A stretch of DNA of 64,000 nucleotides from JBMOPD01 sp049323615 (GCA_049323615.1 JBMOPD010000009.1:1-64000); one strand, 5' to 3'. Shown: positions 33,260 to 41,638, counted from the stretch's first letter. The notes: generated by a model not told the origin, from the letters alone. A program made the numbers and translations.

Positions 33260-34239
33260 TGTTCACACCTCTTGCTGATATCAATAAAAAATGATTTTTC
33301 CAGGGCCGTAATTTCTGATGCCGTTTCTGCCGCCCGGTGAAATAGATCCGGCCCGTTGTTGCTGATCTCGTAAAGCTGTACAGCCAGTTGCGTCCACTTC
33401 CGGGCGATTTCCCCCATCCTTTGCCCGGCACTCATCTTCCGCAGGGCGGGGAGGTAATTTTCGGCCTCCCTCAGGTACGCTGCATATAGCCGCCTGAACC
33501 CGCTACCTCCCGTACCCCGCTTCTCAATGACCTGATAGGTGAATCTGGCGCACCACTGCCAATCATCCGCATCTCCCCAGGTGGCCAAATCCCGGCTGAA
33601 AAGTTCCATGGCCGGCAGGCCCGCGGAGTCCCAGGACGGATTCAGCATGGCCCGGCTGTTTTCAACGAGGGCCGTCCGTATGGCTGACGGCAGGTCCGGG
33701 ACGTCGAAGCATGGTATTTCCCGCCAGTAATTTCTTAAAGGATAAGGCTGAGCACGGGAATTCATGGCCAGGGCCAGAGTATCCGGCGAGGTCTGCTGCA
33801 GCCCCTTCCGCTCGGTATCAGCGAGCAGAGCTATGCGCTCCCGCTCGTCGTAGCCTGCCAGGACAACGGCGTGCCCGGTAAAATGGGTGTTTGTATCGTA
33901 ATAATCGAGGTGGTAGAGGTCTGTCAGGATTAATACCGGTACGTCCCGGTCAATCCACGATTTCATCTCGTCCCAGGGGAAAGAATCGCCTTCGCGCCAC
34001 TGAAAAGCGACCCCTATATTTTTAAAGAACATGGGCTCCAGAAAAATGGTTCGCCCGTTAAACATCCGGCTGGGGCTGATTATCTCATCTTTGTAATAAA
34101 AGAAACCCAGGCCGGACCCCAGCCCGAAGCACATTGCCTCGCTGAGGTTATGGCCGTGATACCCGGCCACATTGGCCAGAGCCGTGGATCCGCAGTGATA
34201 ACCAGGCTTGTGACAGAAGTTTTTGATAACTTTTGACAT
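33256..34239 (-). CDS. BtrH-like protein (BtrH N-terminal domain plus DUF4872)
   Basis: A 327-residue protein. GYHCGSTALANVAGYHG near the N-terminus followed by MCFGLGSGLGFFYYK is the BtrH N-terminal signature; the Cys and the later His in FTGHAVVLAGYD (about residue 130) form a papain-like pair. BtrH in butirosin synthesis moves an acyl chain from a carrier protein to an aminoglycoside, so an acyltransferase or peptidase-like role is possible. The C-terminal half fits DUF4872. ATG at 34239 starts the conserved region, just after GGGGGAG; the frame reaches further up only by running into the TetR gene. First gene of an operon with the acyl-CoA synthetase and the MBL hydrolase. Confidence 0.8.
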   Translation of the reverse strand: MSKVIKNFCHKPGYHCGSTALANVAGYHGHNLSEAMCFGLGSGLGFFYYKDEIISPSRMFNGRTIFLEPMFFKNIGVAFQWREGDSFPWDEMKSWIDRDVPVLILTDLYHLDYYDTNTHFTGHAVVLAGYDERERIALLADTERKGLQQTSPDTLALAMNSRAQPYPLRNYWREIPCFDVPDLPSAIRTALVENSRAMLNPSWDSAGLPAMELFSRDLATWGDADDWQWCARFTYQVIEKRGTGGSGFRRLYAAYLREAENYLPALRKMSAGQRMGEIARKWTQLAVQLYEISNNGPDLFHRAAETASEITALEKSFFIDISKRCEQ

Positions 34240-34282
34240 AATCTCCCCCAAGGCGTAGCTTTGTAATTTTAACGCAGACAAC

Positions 34283-34302
34283 CTACTGTTTGTTTGGTTT
34301 TG
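34283..34302. promoter_or_regulatory. TetR operator-like site before the BtrH-like gene
   Basis: CTACTGTTTGTTTGG lies in the 76-base gap between the TetR gene and the BtrH-like gene. It matches at 13 of 15 positions the inverted copy of the sequence at 35731-35745, ahead of the nitroreductase remnant. It resembles the CGTTTGGT sites at the two TetR promoters. Confidence 0.4.
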
Positions 34303-34315
34303 GTCGAAAGATTTT

Positions 34316-34885
34316 TCATCCTCCTTTTCTGATTCCCTCCAGGACGATCCGGTAAAATAATTCTCCCACATCCGCCGGAGACAGCCCGCCGTCATGCCGG
34401 AACCAATTGTGGGTCCAGTTGCACATGCCGAAAACGGACTTAAGTATTATGCCGGCCGGCAAATCGCCGCGAAAGGTTGAGCTGGCGATGCCGTCCTGCA
34501 GTACCTTCAGCCACATGTCTTCGTACTCTTTTATTGCAGAGTTGAGTTTGTCCCGTGAACCGGGTGAGAGGTTGGATACTTCCCGGTAAAACACCGGCAG
34601 TTCCTCATGGCCCAGATATGCCTGGAGGTGAAAAAGTATGGCCCGCTTCAGCTTTTCTTCGGGTGGGCAGTCCAAGGCCAGAACCATGGACAGGCCGTCA
34701 CGCAAAACATTCACCGCGCACATCAGCACTTCCGCCAGCAGCTGTTCTTTTCCCTGAATATGGTGATACAGGCTGCCCTTGAGAATGCCTACCTCGCTGG
34801 CTATATCCTGGACCGTAGCGGCGTGATAGCCCTTGGCTTTAAATACCCTGGCCGCCGCCTTGATTATTTCCTGGTATTTATTCAA
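34316..34885 (-). CDS. TetR/AcrR family transcriptional regulator
   Basis: A 189-residue repressor. The N-terminal helix-turn-helix domain reads AARVFKAKGYHAATVQDIAS then EVGILKGSLYHHIQGKEQLL. The C-terminal ligand domain (FREVSNLSPG, MCNWTHNWF region) is of the type found in regulators of fatty-acid and acyl-CoA genes. TTG start with AGGCGG 5 bases upstream. It has a near paralogue in the opposite direction 243 bases away. The promoter has a site for such a regulator directly after its -10 box, so self-repression is likely. Confidence 0.9.
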   Translation of the reverse strand: MNKYQEIIKAAARVFKAKGYHAATVQDIASEVGILKGSLYHHIQGKEQLLAEVLMCAVNVLRDGLSMVLALDCPPEEKLKRAILFHLQAYLGHEELPVFYREVSNLSPGSRDKLNSAIKEYEDMWLKVLQDGIASSTFRGDLPAGIILKSVFGMCNWTHNWFRHDGGLSPADVGELFYRIVLEGIRKGG

Positions 34886-34897
34886 ATTAACCGCCTG

Positions 34898-34947
34898 CCA
34901 ACCGTTTGGTTTAGTATATTATAAACTGTTCCCTCCTGAAACGTCAA
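34898..34947 (-). promoter_or_regulatory. Sigma-A promoter with overlapping operator for the minus-strand TetR gene
   Basis: Minus strand: TTGACG (34942-34947), an 18-base spacer, TATAAT (34918-34923), then a near palindrome CCAAACGGTTGG (34898-34909) at the transcription start. The CGTTTGGT half is shared with the site at the other TetR promoter. Confidence 0.6.
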
Positions 34948-35015
34948 AAATTTTTTGGATCCAAGCAGCCGGAAAGGGGCCGGTAAATTAAGAAAAACAA
35001 GAAAAAAATATTCTA

Positions 35016-35061
35016 TTGACAGGCGGAGAAGAATGATGAGAAAATAAAATAAACGTTTGGT
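35016..35061 (+). promoter_or_regulatory. Sigma-A promoter with operator for the plus-strand TetR gene
   Basis: TTGACA (35016-35021), an 18-base spacer, GAAAAT (35040-35045), then AAACGTTTGGT (35051-35061), whose AAACGTTT core is a perfect palindrome. The arrangement mirrors that of the divergent TetR promoter. About 68 bases follow before the start codon. Confidence 0.55.
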
Positions 35062-35128
35062 AGAATAGGGGCCAAGGGTTTTAACCCTGAATATAGTTCG
35101 CTTCAGATAGCTGCAAGGAGGACAGGTA

Positions 35129-35701
35129 TTGAACAGACAGCAGGAAATAATAAAGGCGGCAGCAAAAGTTTTTTTCGAAAAAGGGTATCATGCGGCCACC
35201 ATCCGGGATATCGCCAATGAAGTGGGGCTGCTTAAAGGAAGTCTGTATTATTACATTGAAGGAAAAGAACAGGTTTTGCTGGATGTCGTGCTCTCCGCCG
35301 TCGAAGTATTGTGTGACGGCCTGCACAGGGTCATGGAGGAAAAGGACCTGGATCCCAGAGAGAAACTAAGGAAAGCAATTTTATCCCATATGCATTGCTA
35401 CGAGGCAAGGTATGAAGAAGTAACCGTTTTTTTAAATGAGATTTCCAATTTGCCTCCCTCCCTCAAAAAGAGGTTGAGAGAGGCTGTGGAAGGCTATGAG
35501 GGCATGTGGATTTCTATTCTTAAGGAGGGGGTGTCTGCCGGCCGGTTTCGAAGTGATCTGGATTTGAAATTAACGCTCAGCGCCATTTTTGGTATGTGTA
35601 ACTGGACGCACAAGTGGTATAAACAGCAGGGAAGGCTGAAACCTTGTGACATAGGGGAGTTTTACGCCGATATCATTTTGCGGGGAATTGAGAACAGCTA
35701 G
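35129..35701 (+). CDS. TetR/AcrR family transcriptional regulator (paralogue)
   Basis: A 190-residue TetR protein clearly related to the one on the other strand. Shared blocks include IIKAAAKVF, KGYHAATIRDIANEVG, LLKGSLYYYIEGKEQ, NEISNLPPS and FGMCNWTHKWY. TTG start with AGGAGG about 6 bases upstream. The two regulators and their like-shaped promoters suggest a local duplication with each copy serving one side: the BtrH/acyl-CoA synthetase operon to the left and the MaoC/ligase operon to the right. Confidence 0.9.
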   Translation: MNRQQEIIKAAAKVFFEKGYHAATIRDIANEVGLLKGSLYYYIEGKEQVLLDVVLSAVEVLCDGLHRVMEEKDLDPREKLRKAILSHMHCYEARYEEVTVFLNEISNLPPSLKKRLREAVEGYEGMWISILKEGVSAGRFRSDLDLKLTLSAIFGMCNWTHKWYKQQGRLKPCDIGEFYADIILRGIENS

Positions 35702-35730
35702 ATCAAATGCTTATCTTAATTTACCCATAA

Positions 35731-35745
35731 TCAAACAAACGGTAG
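35731..35745 (+). promoter_or_regulatory. TetR operator-like site before the nitroreductase remnant and MaoC operon
   Basis: TCAAACAAACGGTAG, matching at 13 of 15 the inverted copy of the site before the BtrH-like gene. It lies 15 bases before the nitroreductase-remnant ATG. Confidence 0.4.
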
Positions 35746-35759
35746 ATAGAAGGGATGAT

Positions 35760-36088
35760 ATGGAATTAGAAGATGCCGTCAGAGGACGGAGGAGTGTAAG
35801 AAAGTTTTCTTCCCGGCCTGTTCCGGAAGACCTGATTAAAAAAATAATAGAAACCGCTTTATGGGCTCCTTCCAATAAAAACAAGCAGCCCTAAATATTT
35901 GTTTAACGGCCTATGCCCAGGGTCTGGGAACCTGCTGGACGACGGCGCCGCTGGTGATTCAGGAACAGATTAAAGATCATCTCGGTATTCAAGATGCGGA
36001 GCTGGTGGGGGTGATCCCCACGGGTTACCCTGAAGCGCTGCCCAAACCGCCGAAAAGAAAAGCGGACAGGGTTATATGGCACAGGTGA
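35760..36088 (+). pseudogene. Nitroreductase-family gene remnant with internal deletion
   Basis: The N-terminal 45 codons read MELEDAVRGRRSVRKF and end APSNKNKQP, the classical opening of nitroreductases, then meet TAA. In another phase the end of the family follows: TAYAQGLGTCW and VIPTGYPEALPKPPKR, up to a stop at 36086. About 80-100 central codons are missing and the phases differ, so this is a deletion relic. The intact gene would bind FMN and reduce flavin or nitro groups. The remaining 100 bases to the next gene hold only its ribosome site. Confidence 0.8.
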
Positions 36089-36190
36089 TTCAGGTTCGGA
36101 AAAGTTGCAAATTTTTGAATAGTCGGGAGGTGAGAGTTCTTTCACCCGGAAAGCAGCCGGACTATAAAAATTGACAGGAGGGTAACTCAA

Positions 36191-36625
36191 TTGATTACCA
36201 GGTACTTTGATGACATCCAGGTGGGGGAAAAAAGTGTCACCAGATCAAGAACCATCACCGAGGCCGACATCGTAAATTTTGCGTACCTTAGCGGCGACTG
36301 GTATCCACTGCACTGCGACGCCGAGTACGCAAAAAAGTCGCCTTTTGGAGACCGCATTGCCCACGGCCTGTTGATCCTGTCGGCGGCCTCGGGCCTGACT
36401 CCCCTGGAGCCAGGGCCGATATTAGCCTTCTACGGCATGGACCGGGTCAGGTTTGTAGGTCCGGTCAAGATTGGAGACACCATCCGGGTGGAAACGGTCA
36501 TTGCCGGCAAGGAAGAAAAAAATGAAAAATCCGGAGTGGTGACCGTTGAACAGGAGATTAAAAACCAGCGCAATGAGACTGTAGTCAAAAGCATCATGAA
36601 AATGCTGGTGGCCAGGGGTGGGTAA
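36191..36625 (+). CDS. MaoC-family dehydratase
   Basis: A 144-residue single hotdog-fold protein. The hydratase motif is FAYLSGDWYPLHCDAEYAKK followed by FGDRIAHG: Asp and His of the catalytic pair are present, while the usual Asn-Pro between them is Tyr-Pro. Such proteins hydrate trans-2-enoyl-CoA, usually to the R-3-hydroxy form, but some act on mesaconyl-type or other acyl-CoAs. TTG start with GGAGGGTAA upstream. It opens a five-gene run and overlaps or abuts the FMN reductase gene. It is close in sequence to the MaoC protein at 50.4 kb (same SGDWYPLH). Confidence 0.85.
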   Translation: MITRYFDDIQVGEKSVTRSRTITEADIVNFAYLSGDWYPLHCDAEYAKKSPFGDRIAHGLLILSAASGLTPLEPGPILAFYGMDRVRFVGPVKIGDTIRVETVIAGKEEKNEKSGVVTVEQEIKNQRNETVVKSIMKMLVARGG

Positions 36626-36626
36626 C

Positions 36627-37283
36627 GTGGGGATTACGGTTTTAGGGGTTTGCGGAAGCCCGGTTAAAGAGTCGAATACCGGGATTTTCCTGGCTGAGTC
36701 CTTAAATCAGGCGGCGGCCCTCGGAGCGCAAACGGAGCTGGTCAACCTGCGGGACTATCAGTTCGGGGAATGCCTGCACTGCAATTTCTGTGTCCGCAAG
36801 CAAAGTGAGGGTGTTTACTGCAGTCAAAAGGATGATTTAAACCGGGTAATTTTACCCAAAGTTGAGGCTGCAGACGCCTTGCTGGTGGCCAGCCCGGTTT
36901 ATTTCGGCCGGCTGTCGGCGCTGACAGCCATGTTTTTGGACCGCCTGAGGGTCTTTGCCTTTGGCAACTGCTACGGGGGAAAAATGCGCAATAAAGTGGG
37001 AGGCTCCCTGGCCGTGGCCTGGGGCAGGAACGCAGGACTCGAAACCACCCTCCTCTCCATCAACTACGCGTTTCTTGCCCTGGAGATGATTTTGGCCAGT
37101 GTCCACCACGAAGGGGTCATTTACGGCGCCGCCGGATTGACAAGCCGCCACGGCAGTGGAAAATTTGATCCCGCCGTGCGGCACGGGATCAGGGAAGATG
37201 AACTGGGCCTGAAACAGGCCCGTGCCTTGGCCCGCAGGACCGTTGAACTGGCAGGGATCCTCCGGGGTAAACAACCGGATTGA
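36627..37283 (+). CDS. Flavodoxin-fold NAD(P)H-dependent FMN reductase
   Basis: A 218-residue flavodoxin-like protein. LGVCGSPVKESNTGIFLAES is the phosphate-binding loop for FMN, CLHCNFCVRKQSEGVYC a Cys cluster as in iron-sulfur flavoproteins, and SPVYFGRLSALTAMFLDR the second FMN loop. GTG at 36627 is preferred, with AGGGGTGG 5 bases ahead; a GTG at 36618 overlaps that site. The gene is packed between MaoC and a CoA ligase. An electron-transfer role for CoA-ester oxidation or reduction is an inference. Confidence 0.82.
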   Translation: MGITVLGVCGSPVKESNTGIFLAESLNQAAALGAQTELVNLRDYQFGECLHCNFCVRKQSEGVYCSQKDDLNRVILPKVEAADALLVASPVYFGRLSALTAMFLDRLRVFAFGNCYGGKMRNKVGGSLAVAWGRNAGLETTLLSINYAFLALEMILASVHHEGVIYGAAGLTSRHGSGKFDPAVRHGIREDELGLKQARALARRTVELAGILRGKQPD

Positions 37284-37298
37284 GAGGAGGAATTAATA

Positions 37299-38846
37299 AT
37301 GCCCACCCTGGGCAGTTTCATCAACGAAGGGGTAAGACTGTACGGTGACAGCACCGCCCTTGTTTTTCGCGACCGGCGAAAGAGTTTTAAGGAAGTCAAC
37401 GAGAGGATGAACCGGTATGCCAACGCCCTTTTGGGCCTTGGCCTGCAGCGGGGCGACCGCATTGCCCTGATGCAGTACAACTCCGACAAGTGGATCGAAG
37501 GTTTCGGCGCCCAGGCCAAAATCGGTATTTGCACTGTGCCTGTGAACGCCAGGCTTTCGGCCGACGAGGCGGCCTGGATTTTAAACGATTCCGAGGCCAA
37601 TGCCTTTGTGTTCAGGGAAAACCTGATTGGGTTGGCCGACCAGATAAAGCCCATGGCGCCGACGGTGGAACATTTTATCTGCGTCAGCGACGGGCCGGTG
37701 GAAAAGCCGGACTACATGCTTGACTTCGATGAGCTGATCGCCGGCGCCGACCCCGCGGATCCTCCGGTCAAAGCGGAACTGGAGGATATGATCCTGATGA
37801 TGTACACCTCGGGGACCACCGGCAAACCCAAAGGGGTAATCAGCTGCCACGACAACTTTACCCAGGGCATGATAGTGAATCACCTGGTTAACCAGTTGCG
37901 GGACATGAAAAAAGGCGATAAATACCTGGCGGTTACGCCTCTTACCCACATGGCCCACGGCTTCGTCTGGCCCACCTGGATCCGCGGCGGAACCACCGTA
38001 ATTCTCGACCAGTTTAACCCTGAGGAGTACCTCCGGACCATTGAGAAAGAGAAAATCAATTACAGTATTCTGGCGCCCACCCTGATCATCATGCTCAGCG
38101 AACACCCGGCCGCCGGAAGGTACGACCTGTCCAGCCTCAAGCTGATCTGGTACGCCGCCTCGCCCATGCCCACCGCCGCCGCCCGCAGGGCCGTGGAAGT
38201 GTTCGGCCCGGTGTTTGCCCAGATGTATGGCCTGACGGAAAACCAGATGGTCTGTACCATGCTCCTGCCCGAAGATCATTTGAAAAAACCCGGATCCTGC
38301 GGCCATGTCATGGTCAACTGTGAGGTCAGGGTGGTCGGTAAAGACGGACGGGAACTTCCTCCCGGGGAGCCCGGCGAGTTAGTTATCCGCACCCCCGGGA
38401 TCATGAAGGGATACTGGAAGAACCCCGTGGCCACCCGCGACACGCTGGTGAACGGCTGGCTGCATTCCGGCGACATCGGCCGCATGGACGAGGACGGCTA
38501 CTTTTATATCATGGACCGCAAAAAGGACATGATCATTTCCGGCGGCTTCAATGTTTACCCCGCCGAGGTGGAAGACTGCCTGTTCGAACACCCGGCCGTG
38601 CAGGCGGCCTGTGTCATCGGTGTGCCCGACCCCAAGTGGGTGGAGGCTGTAAAGGCGGTGGTGGTGTTGAGGCCGGGGGACAGGGTCACCGCGGAGGAGT
38701 TGATTCAGCACTGCAAGAACCGCATCGCCCACTTCAAAGCCCCTAAGACTATTGACTTTGTCGAAGATTTGCCCGTTTCGGCTACGGGCAAGGTCTTGAG
38801 GCGCGTGGTGCGTGAAAAGTACACCCGGCTTGGCGTTAACTATTAG
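37299..38846 (+). CDS. AMP-forming acyl-CoA ligase
   Basis: A 515-residue ANL ligase of the long/medium-chain fatty acid type. P-loop YTSGTTGKPKGVIS (about residue 168), A5 region MYGLTENQMV, HSGDIGRMDEDGYFYIMDRK, hinge DMIISGGFNVYPAEVEDCL and catalytic Lys in SATGKVLRRVV, all canonical. AGGAGG lies 9 bases before ATG. It follows the FMN reductase by 15 bases and leads into a citrate-synthase-like gene. Confidence 0.93.
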   Translation: MPTLGSFINEGVRLYGDSTALVFRDRRKSFKEVNERMNRYANALLGLGLQRGDRIALMQYNSDKWIEGFGAQAKIGICTVPVNARLSADEAAWILNDSEANAFVFRENLIGLADQIKPMAPTVEHFICVSDGPVEKPDYMLDFDELIAGADPADPPVKAELEDMILMMYTSGTTGKPKGVISCHDNFTQGMIVNHLVNQLRDMKKGDKYLAVTPLTHMAHGFVWPTWIRGGTTVILDQFNPEEYLRTIEKEKINYSILAPTLIIMLSEHPAAGRYDLSSLKLIWYAASPMPTAAARRAVEVFGPVFAQMYGLTENQMVCTMLLPEDHLKKPGSCGHVMVNCEVRVVGKDGRELPPGEPGELVIRTPGIMKGYWKNPVATRDTLVNGWLHSGDIGRMDEDGYFYIMDRKKDMIISGGFNVYPAEVEDCLFEHPAVQAACVIGVPDPKWVEAVKAVVVLRPGDRVTAEELIQHCKNRIAHFKAPKTIDFVEDLPVSATGKVLRRVVREKYTRLGVNY

Positions 38847-38882
38847 ACAATAACTCTACCGATTATGATGGGAGGAATTCGG

Positions 38883-39710
38883 ATGTCCGGACACAAACTG
38901 CCCGAACCGGCTCCCTGGAAGACCGCCGTGGGGGACGTGGGCTTTCACAAAATACTGGTGCACGGCTATAAGCTGACTGATATTATTGAAAACCTGACCT
39001 TTTCCGAAACCCTTTTCCTGGCGCTTAAGGGTGAGTTGCCCACCAGGCAGCAGGCCCGGGTCATGGATGCCGTTTTGACGGGGATCACCGAACACGGGTT
39101 CTTTACTCCCACTACGGTGGCCGCCAGGGTTATCGGCAGCGCCAGTCCCCGGAGCATCATGCCGGCTGTGGCCGGATCCCTGCTGACGGTGGGGTCGGTG
39201 ACCGTTTCCCCCCAGGACACGGCGGAACTGATTGAGGAGGCCCTGGGGCTGCAGCGGTCGGAGGGGCTTTCCCGGGAGGAAACGGCCCGGAAAATGGTGG
39301 CCCGCCTGCGGGAGAGGAAGGTGCGTATGCCCGGGGTGGGCCACCCCCTGCACCCCACCGGAGATCCCAGGGCCATTTCCCTCAAAAAGATCGCGGTGGA
39401 AAACGGCGTGTGGGGTGAGAAGGGCGAAATGTACGAAGCCGTTAGGGACGCTTTCTGCGCCGGCATCAAGAAAGACCTGCCCATCAACATCGACGGCATG
39501 CTGGGCTGTGTCTTGAGCGAGTTGGGCTTTTCGCCTCTGGCCATGCCGGGCATAGCGGCCATTTCATTTCTGCCGGGGATCATCGCCCACACGGTGGAGG
39601 AGATCAGCCAGGGCGTCATGTTAAGGGTGGTGAGCGGTGAGTACGTGGGTCCCGCTGAAAGGGAACTGCCTCCCGAGTACAAAAGAGGGTCGGGATTATG
39701 CCGGGAATAA
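38883..39710 (+). CDS. Citrate-synthase-family protein, citryl-CoA-lyase-like
   Basis: A 275-residue protein with the large-domain part of citrate synthase. The block MPGVGHPLHPTGDPRA carries the His that acts in the catalytic triad, and NIDGMLGCVLSELGFSP follows the family pattern. It is far shorter than a true citrate synthase (370-430 residues) and matches the size of citryl-CoA-lyase-like proteins that cleave or form 3-hydroxy-3-carboxy acyl-CoA bonds. ATG at 38883 has GGGAGG 7 bases upstream. It overlaps the next gene by 13 bases. A retro-aldol step on a CoA ester produced by the operon is an inference. Confidence 0.8.
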   Translation: MSGHKLPEPAPWKTAVGDVGFHKILVHGYKLTDIIENLTFSETLFLALKGELPTRQQARVMDAVLTGITEHGFFTPTTVAARVIGSASPRSIMPAVAGSLLTVGSVTVSPQDTAELIEEALGLQRSEGLSREETARKMVARLRERKVRMPGVGHPLHPTGDPRAISLKKIAVENGVWGEKGEMYEAVRDAFCAGIKKDLPINIDGMLGCVLSELGFSPLAMPGIAAISFLPGIIAHTVEEISQGVMLRVVSGEYVGPAERELPPEYKRGSGLCRE

Positions 39711-41638
39711 CCAGGTTGTTTGAGCCAATCGCCATCGGCCGGGTGACCGTTCCCAACCGGATCGTGTCCACCGCCCACGGCACGGGTTTTTGCTCGTCCG
39801 GTGGGGAATTTACCGGGAGGCTGCTGCGGTATCAGGGCGCCAGGGCCAGGGGCGGGGCTGGGCTGATCGTCGTCGAGTCCAGCTACGTCCGCTCCCCGTA
39901 CTGGCCGACGGAGGCCGGACTGGCCCGGGACGACCAGGTCCCGGGGCTTGCCCGGCTGGTGGATGAAATCCACCGCAACGGGGCCAGGGTATTTGTCCAG
40001 CTGCACCACGCCGGGCGCGAACTGCGGCAGGCCGTGGCCGGGGAGCCTCCCTGCGGCCCTTCCGTTCCGCCGGACACCTGGGAGCCCATGCACAGGGTCA
40101 GGTTCAGGTATTCTCCGGCGGAACCGGCCCGGGTCCTGGACAGGGCCGGCATCCGCCAACTGGTGGAGGATTTTGCCCTGGCGGCCTGCCGGGCCATGCG
40201 GGCCGGGGCCGACGGCGTGGAGATACACGGGGCGCACGGTTATGTGGTCAGCCATTTTCTGTCCCCGGCCACTAACTGGCGGGACGACGAGTACGGCGGG
40301 GACGCCGGGGGCCGCACCCGCTTCGCCGTGGAAATCATCCGCCGTATCAAGGAACTCGCCGGTGCGGATTTTGTGGTGGGCATCCGGATCAACGGCAGCG
40401 ACTACGTGCGGGGCGGGGTGGATCCGGCCATGGCCGCAGACCACGCCAGGCGGTTGGAGGAAGCCGGAGCGGATTACCTCAACGTGTCCGCCGGCTTCTA
40501 CGGTTCCTACCCGGCCACCATCCTGCCCATGGGCGAGCCCCCCGGAATATTCACCCACCTGGCGGCCAGGGTGAAGCAGGCGGTGGGCGTTCCGGTAATC
40601 ACCGCCGGGCGGATAAACGATCCCCGGTTGGCGGAGCAGGTCCTGAGGGACGGCAAGGCGGACCTGGTGGGCATGACCAGGGCCTTACTGGCCGACCCGG
40701 AGATGCCCCTGAAGGCCGGGCGGGGCGCCTTCGCGGAAATCCGCCGGTGCGTCGGCTGCCTGGCCTGCATTGACCGGATGATTGACGGCGGTATTCGCTG
40801 CCTCGTCAACCCCGAGGCGGGCCGTGAGGGCCAGGTACCGCTGGGCCGGGCCGGCCGGAAAAAAAGGGTGCTGGTCATTGGGGCCGGGCCGGCCGGTTTA
40901 AAGGCCGCCGAAACGGCCGCCCTGCGGGGCCACCGGGTGACGGTTTTTGAAAGGGAGCCTTTCCCGGGCGGCAAACTCCGCTATGCCGCCATGGTTCCCA
41001 CCCGGGGGGAAATGCTGGAACCCGTGAAATACCTGGAGGCCAGGCTGGAAAACCTGGGTGTCAAGATTGAGTGGGACGAGGCGGATGTGGAAACCGTCAG
41101 GCGGCTGGCACCTGATGCGGTGATTGTGGCCACCGGCGCAAGAAAACTGGTTCCGCAGCATTGCCACGGCGGGCCGGGGGTTTGTCACGCCGTGGACGTC
41201 TTTGCCCAGGAGGCCGAGGTGGGTGTGAAAGTGCTGGTTATCGGCGGTTCCCTGATTGCCCTGCAGACGGCGGACTGGCTGGCTGAAAGGGGGAGGGAAG
41301 TAACCGTCATTGCCCCGGAAAGAAGGCTTTTGCCCGATTTTTACGGGGTCAGCCTTTTCTACATCCGCAACCGCCTGGGCATGCTGGGGGTGGAGATCAT
41401 CAAACCGGCCCGCCTGCATAACGTGAGCGGCGACACCGTAACGGTGGACCGGGAGGGGAAAATGATCTCCATAGCCGGGGTGGAGACTCTGGTTTACACC
41501 GATTTTGCCCCGGACCGGGGACTGGCCGCCGGCCTGGCCGGGATCGGCTGCCCGGTGGAGGTGATCGGGTCTGCCCACAGGCCGGGGCCGGCCGTTGACG
41601 CCATGCAGCAGGGGTTCGATGCCGGCAGGGAATTGTGA
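39698..41638 (+). CDS. 2,4-dienoyl-CoA reductase/2-enoate reductase family flavoenzyme
   Basis: A 646-residue enzyme with an old-yellow-enzyme TIM barrel (residues 1-330, FMN), a Cys cluster for 4Fe-4S (RRCVGCLACIDRM then a fourth Cys in IRCLVNP) and an FAD/NAD(P)H domain (RVLVIGAGPAGLKAAETAA; second nucleotide loop KVLVIGGSLIALQTADWL). In E. coli FadH the Cys gaps are 2, 3 and 11 residues; here they are 2, 2 and 10, one shorter twice. VEIHGAHGYVVSHFLSP is the active-site block. Such enzymes reduce 2-enoates or dienoyl-CoAs. Last gene of the operon. Confidence 0.92.
   Translation: MPGITRLFEPIAIGRVTVPNRIVSTAHGTGFCSSGGEFTGRLLRYQGARARGGAGLIVVESSYVRSPYWPTEAGLARDDQVPGLARLVDEIHRNGARVFVQLHHAGRELRQAVAGEPPCGPSVPPDTWEPMHRVRFRYSPAEPARVLDRAGIRQLVEDFALAACRAMRAGADGVEIHGAHGYVVSHFLSPATNWRDDEYGGDAGGRTRFAVEIIRRIKELAGADFVVGIRINGSDYVRGGVDPAMAADHARRLEEAGADYLNVSAGFYGSYPATILPMGEPPGIFTHLAARVKQAVGVPVITAGRINDPRLAEQVLRDGKADLVGMTRALLADPEMPLKAGRGAFAEIRRCVGCLACIDRMIDGGIRCLVNPEAGREGQVPLGRAGRKKRVLVIGAGPAGLKAAETAALRGHRVTVFEREPFPGGKLRYAAMVPTRGEMLEPVKYLEARLENLGVKIEWDEADVETVRRLAPDAVIVATGARKLVPQHCHGGPGVCHAVDVFAQEAEVGVKVLVIGGSLIALQTADWLAERGREVTVIAPERRLLPDFYGVSLFYIRNRLGMLGVEIIKPARLHNVSGDTVTVDREGKMISIAGVETLVYTDFAPDRGLAAGLAGIGCPVEVIGSAHRPGPAVDAMQQGFDAGREL

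Noticed and set aside
38966..40558. Long minus-strand frame (530 codons) across the citrate-synthase-like and enoate reductase genes
   Set aside because: It is opposite to two well-supported genes, rich in Gly/Pro/Arg and matches no family; an effect of GC-rich codon use.
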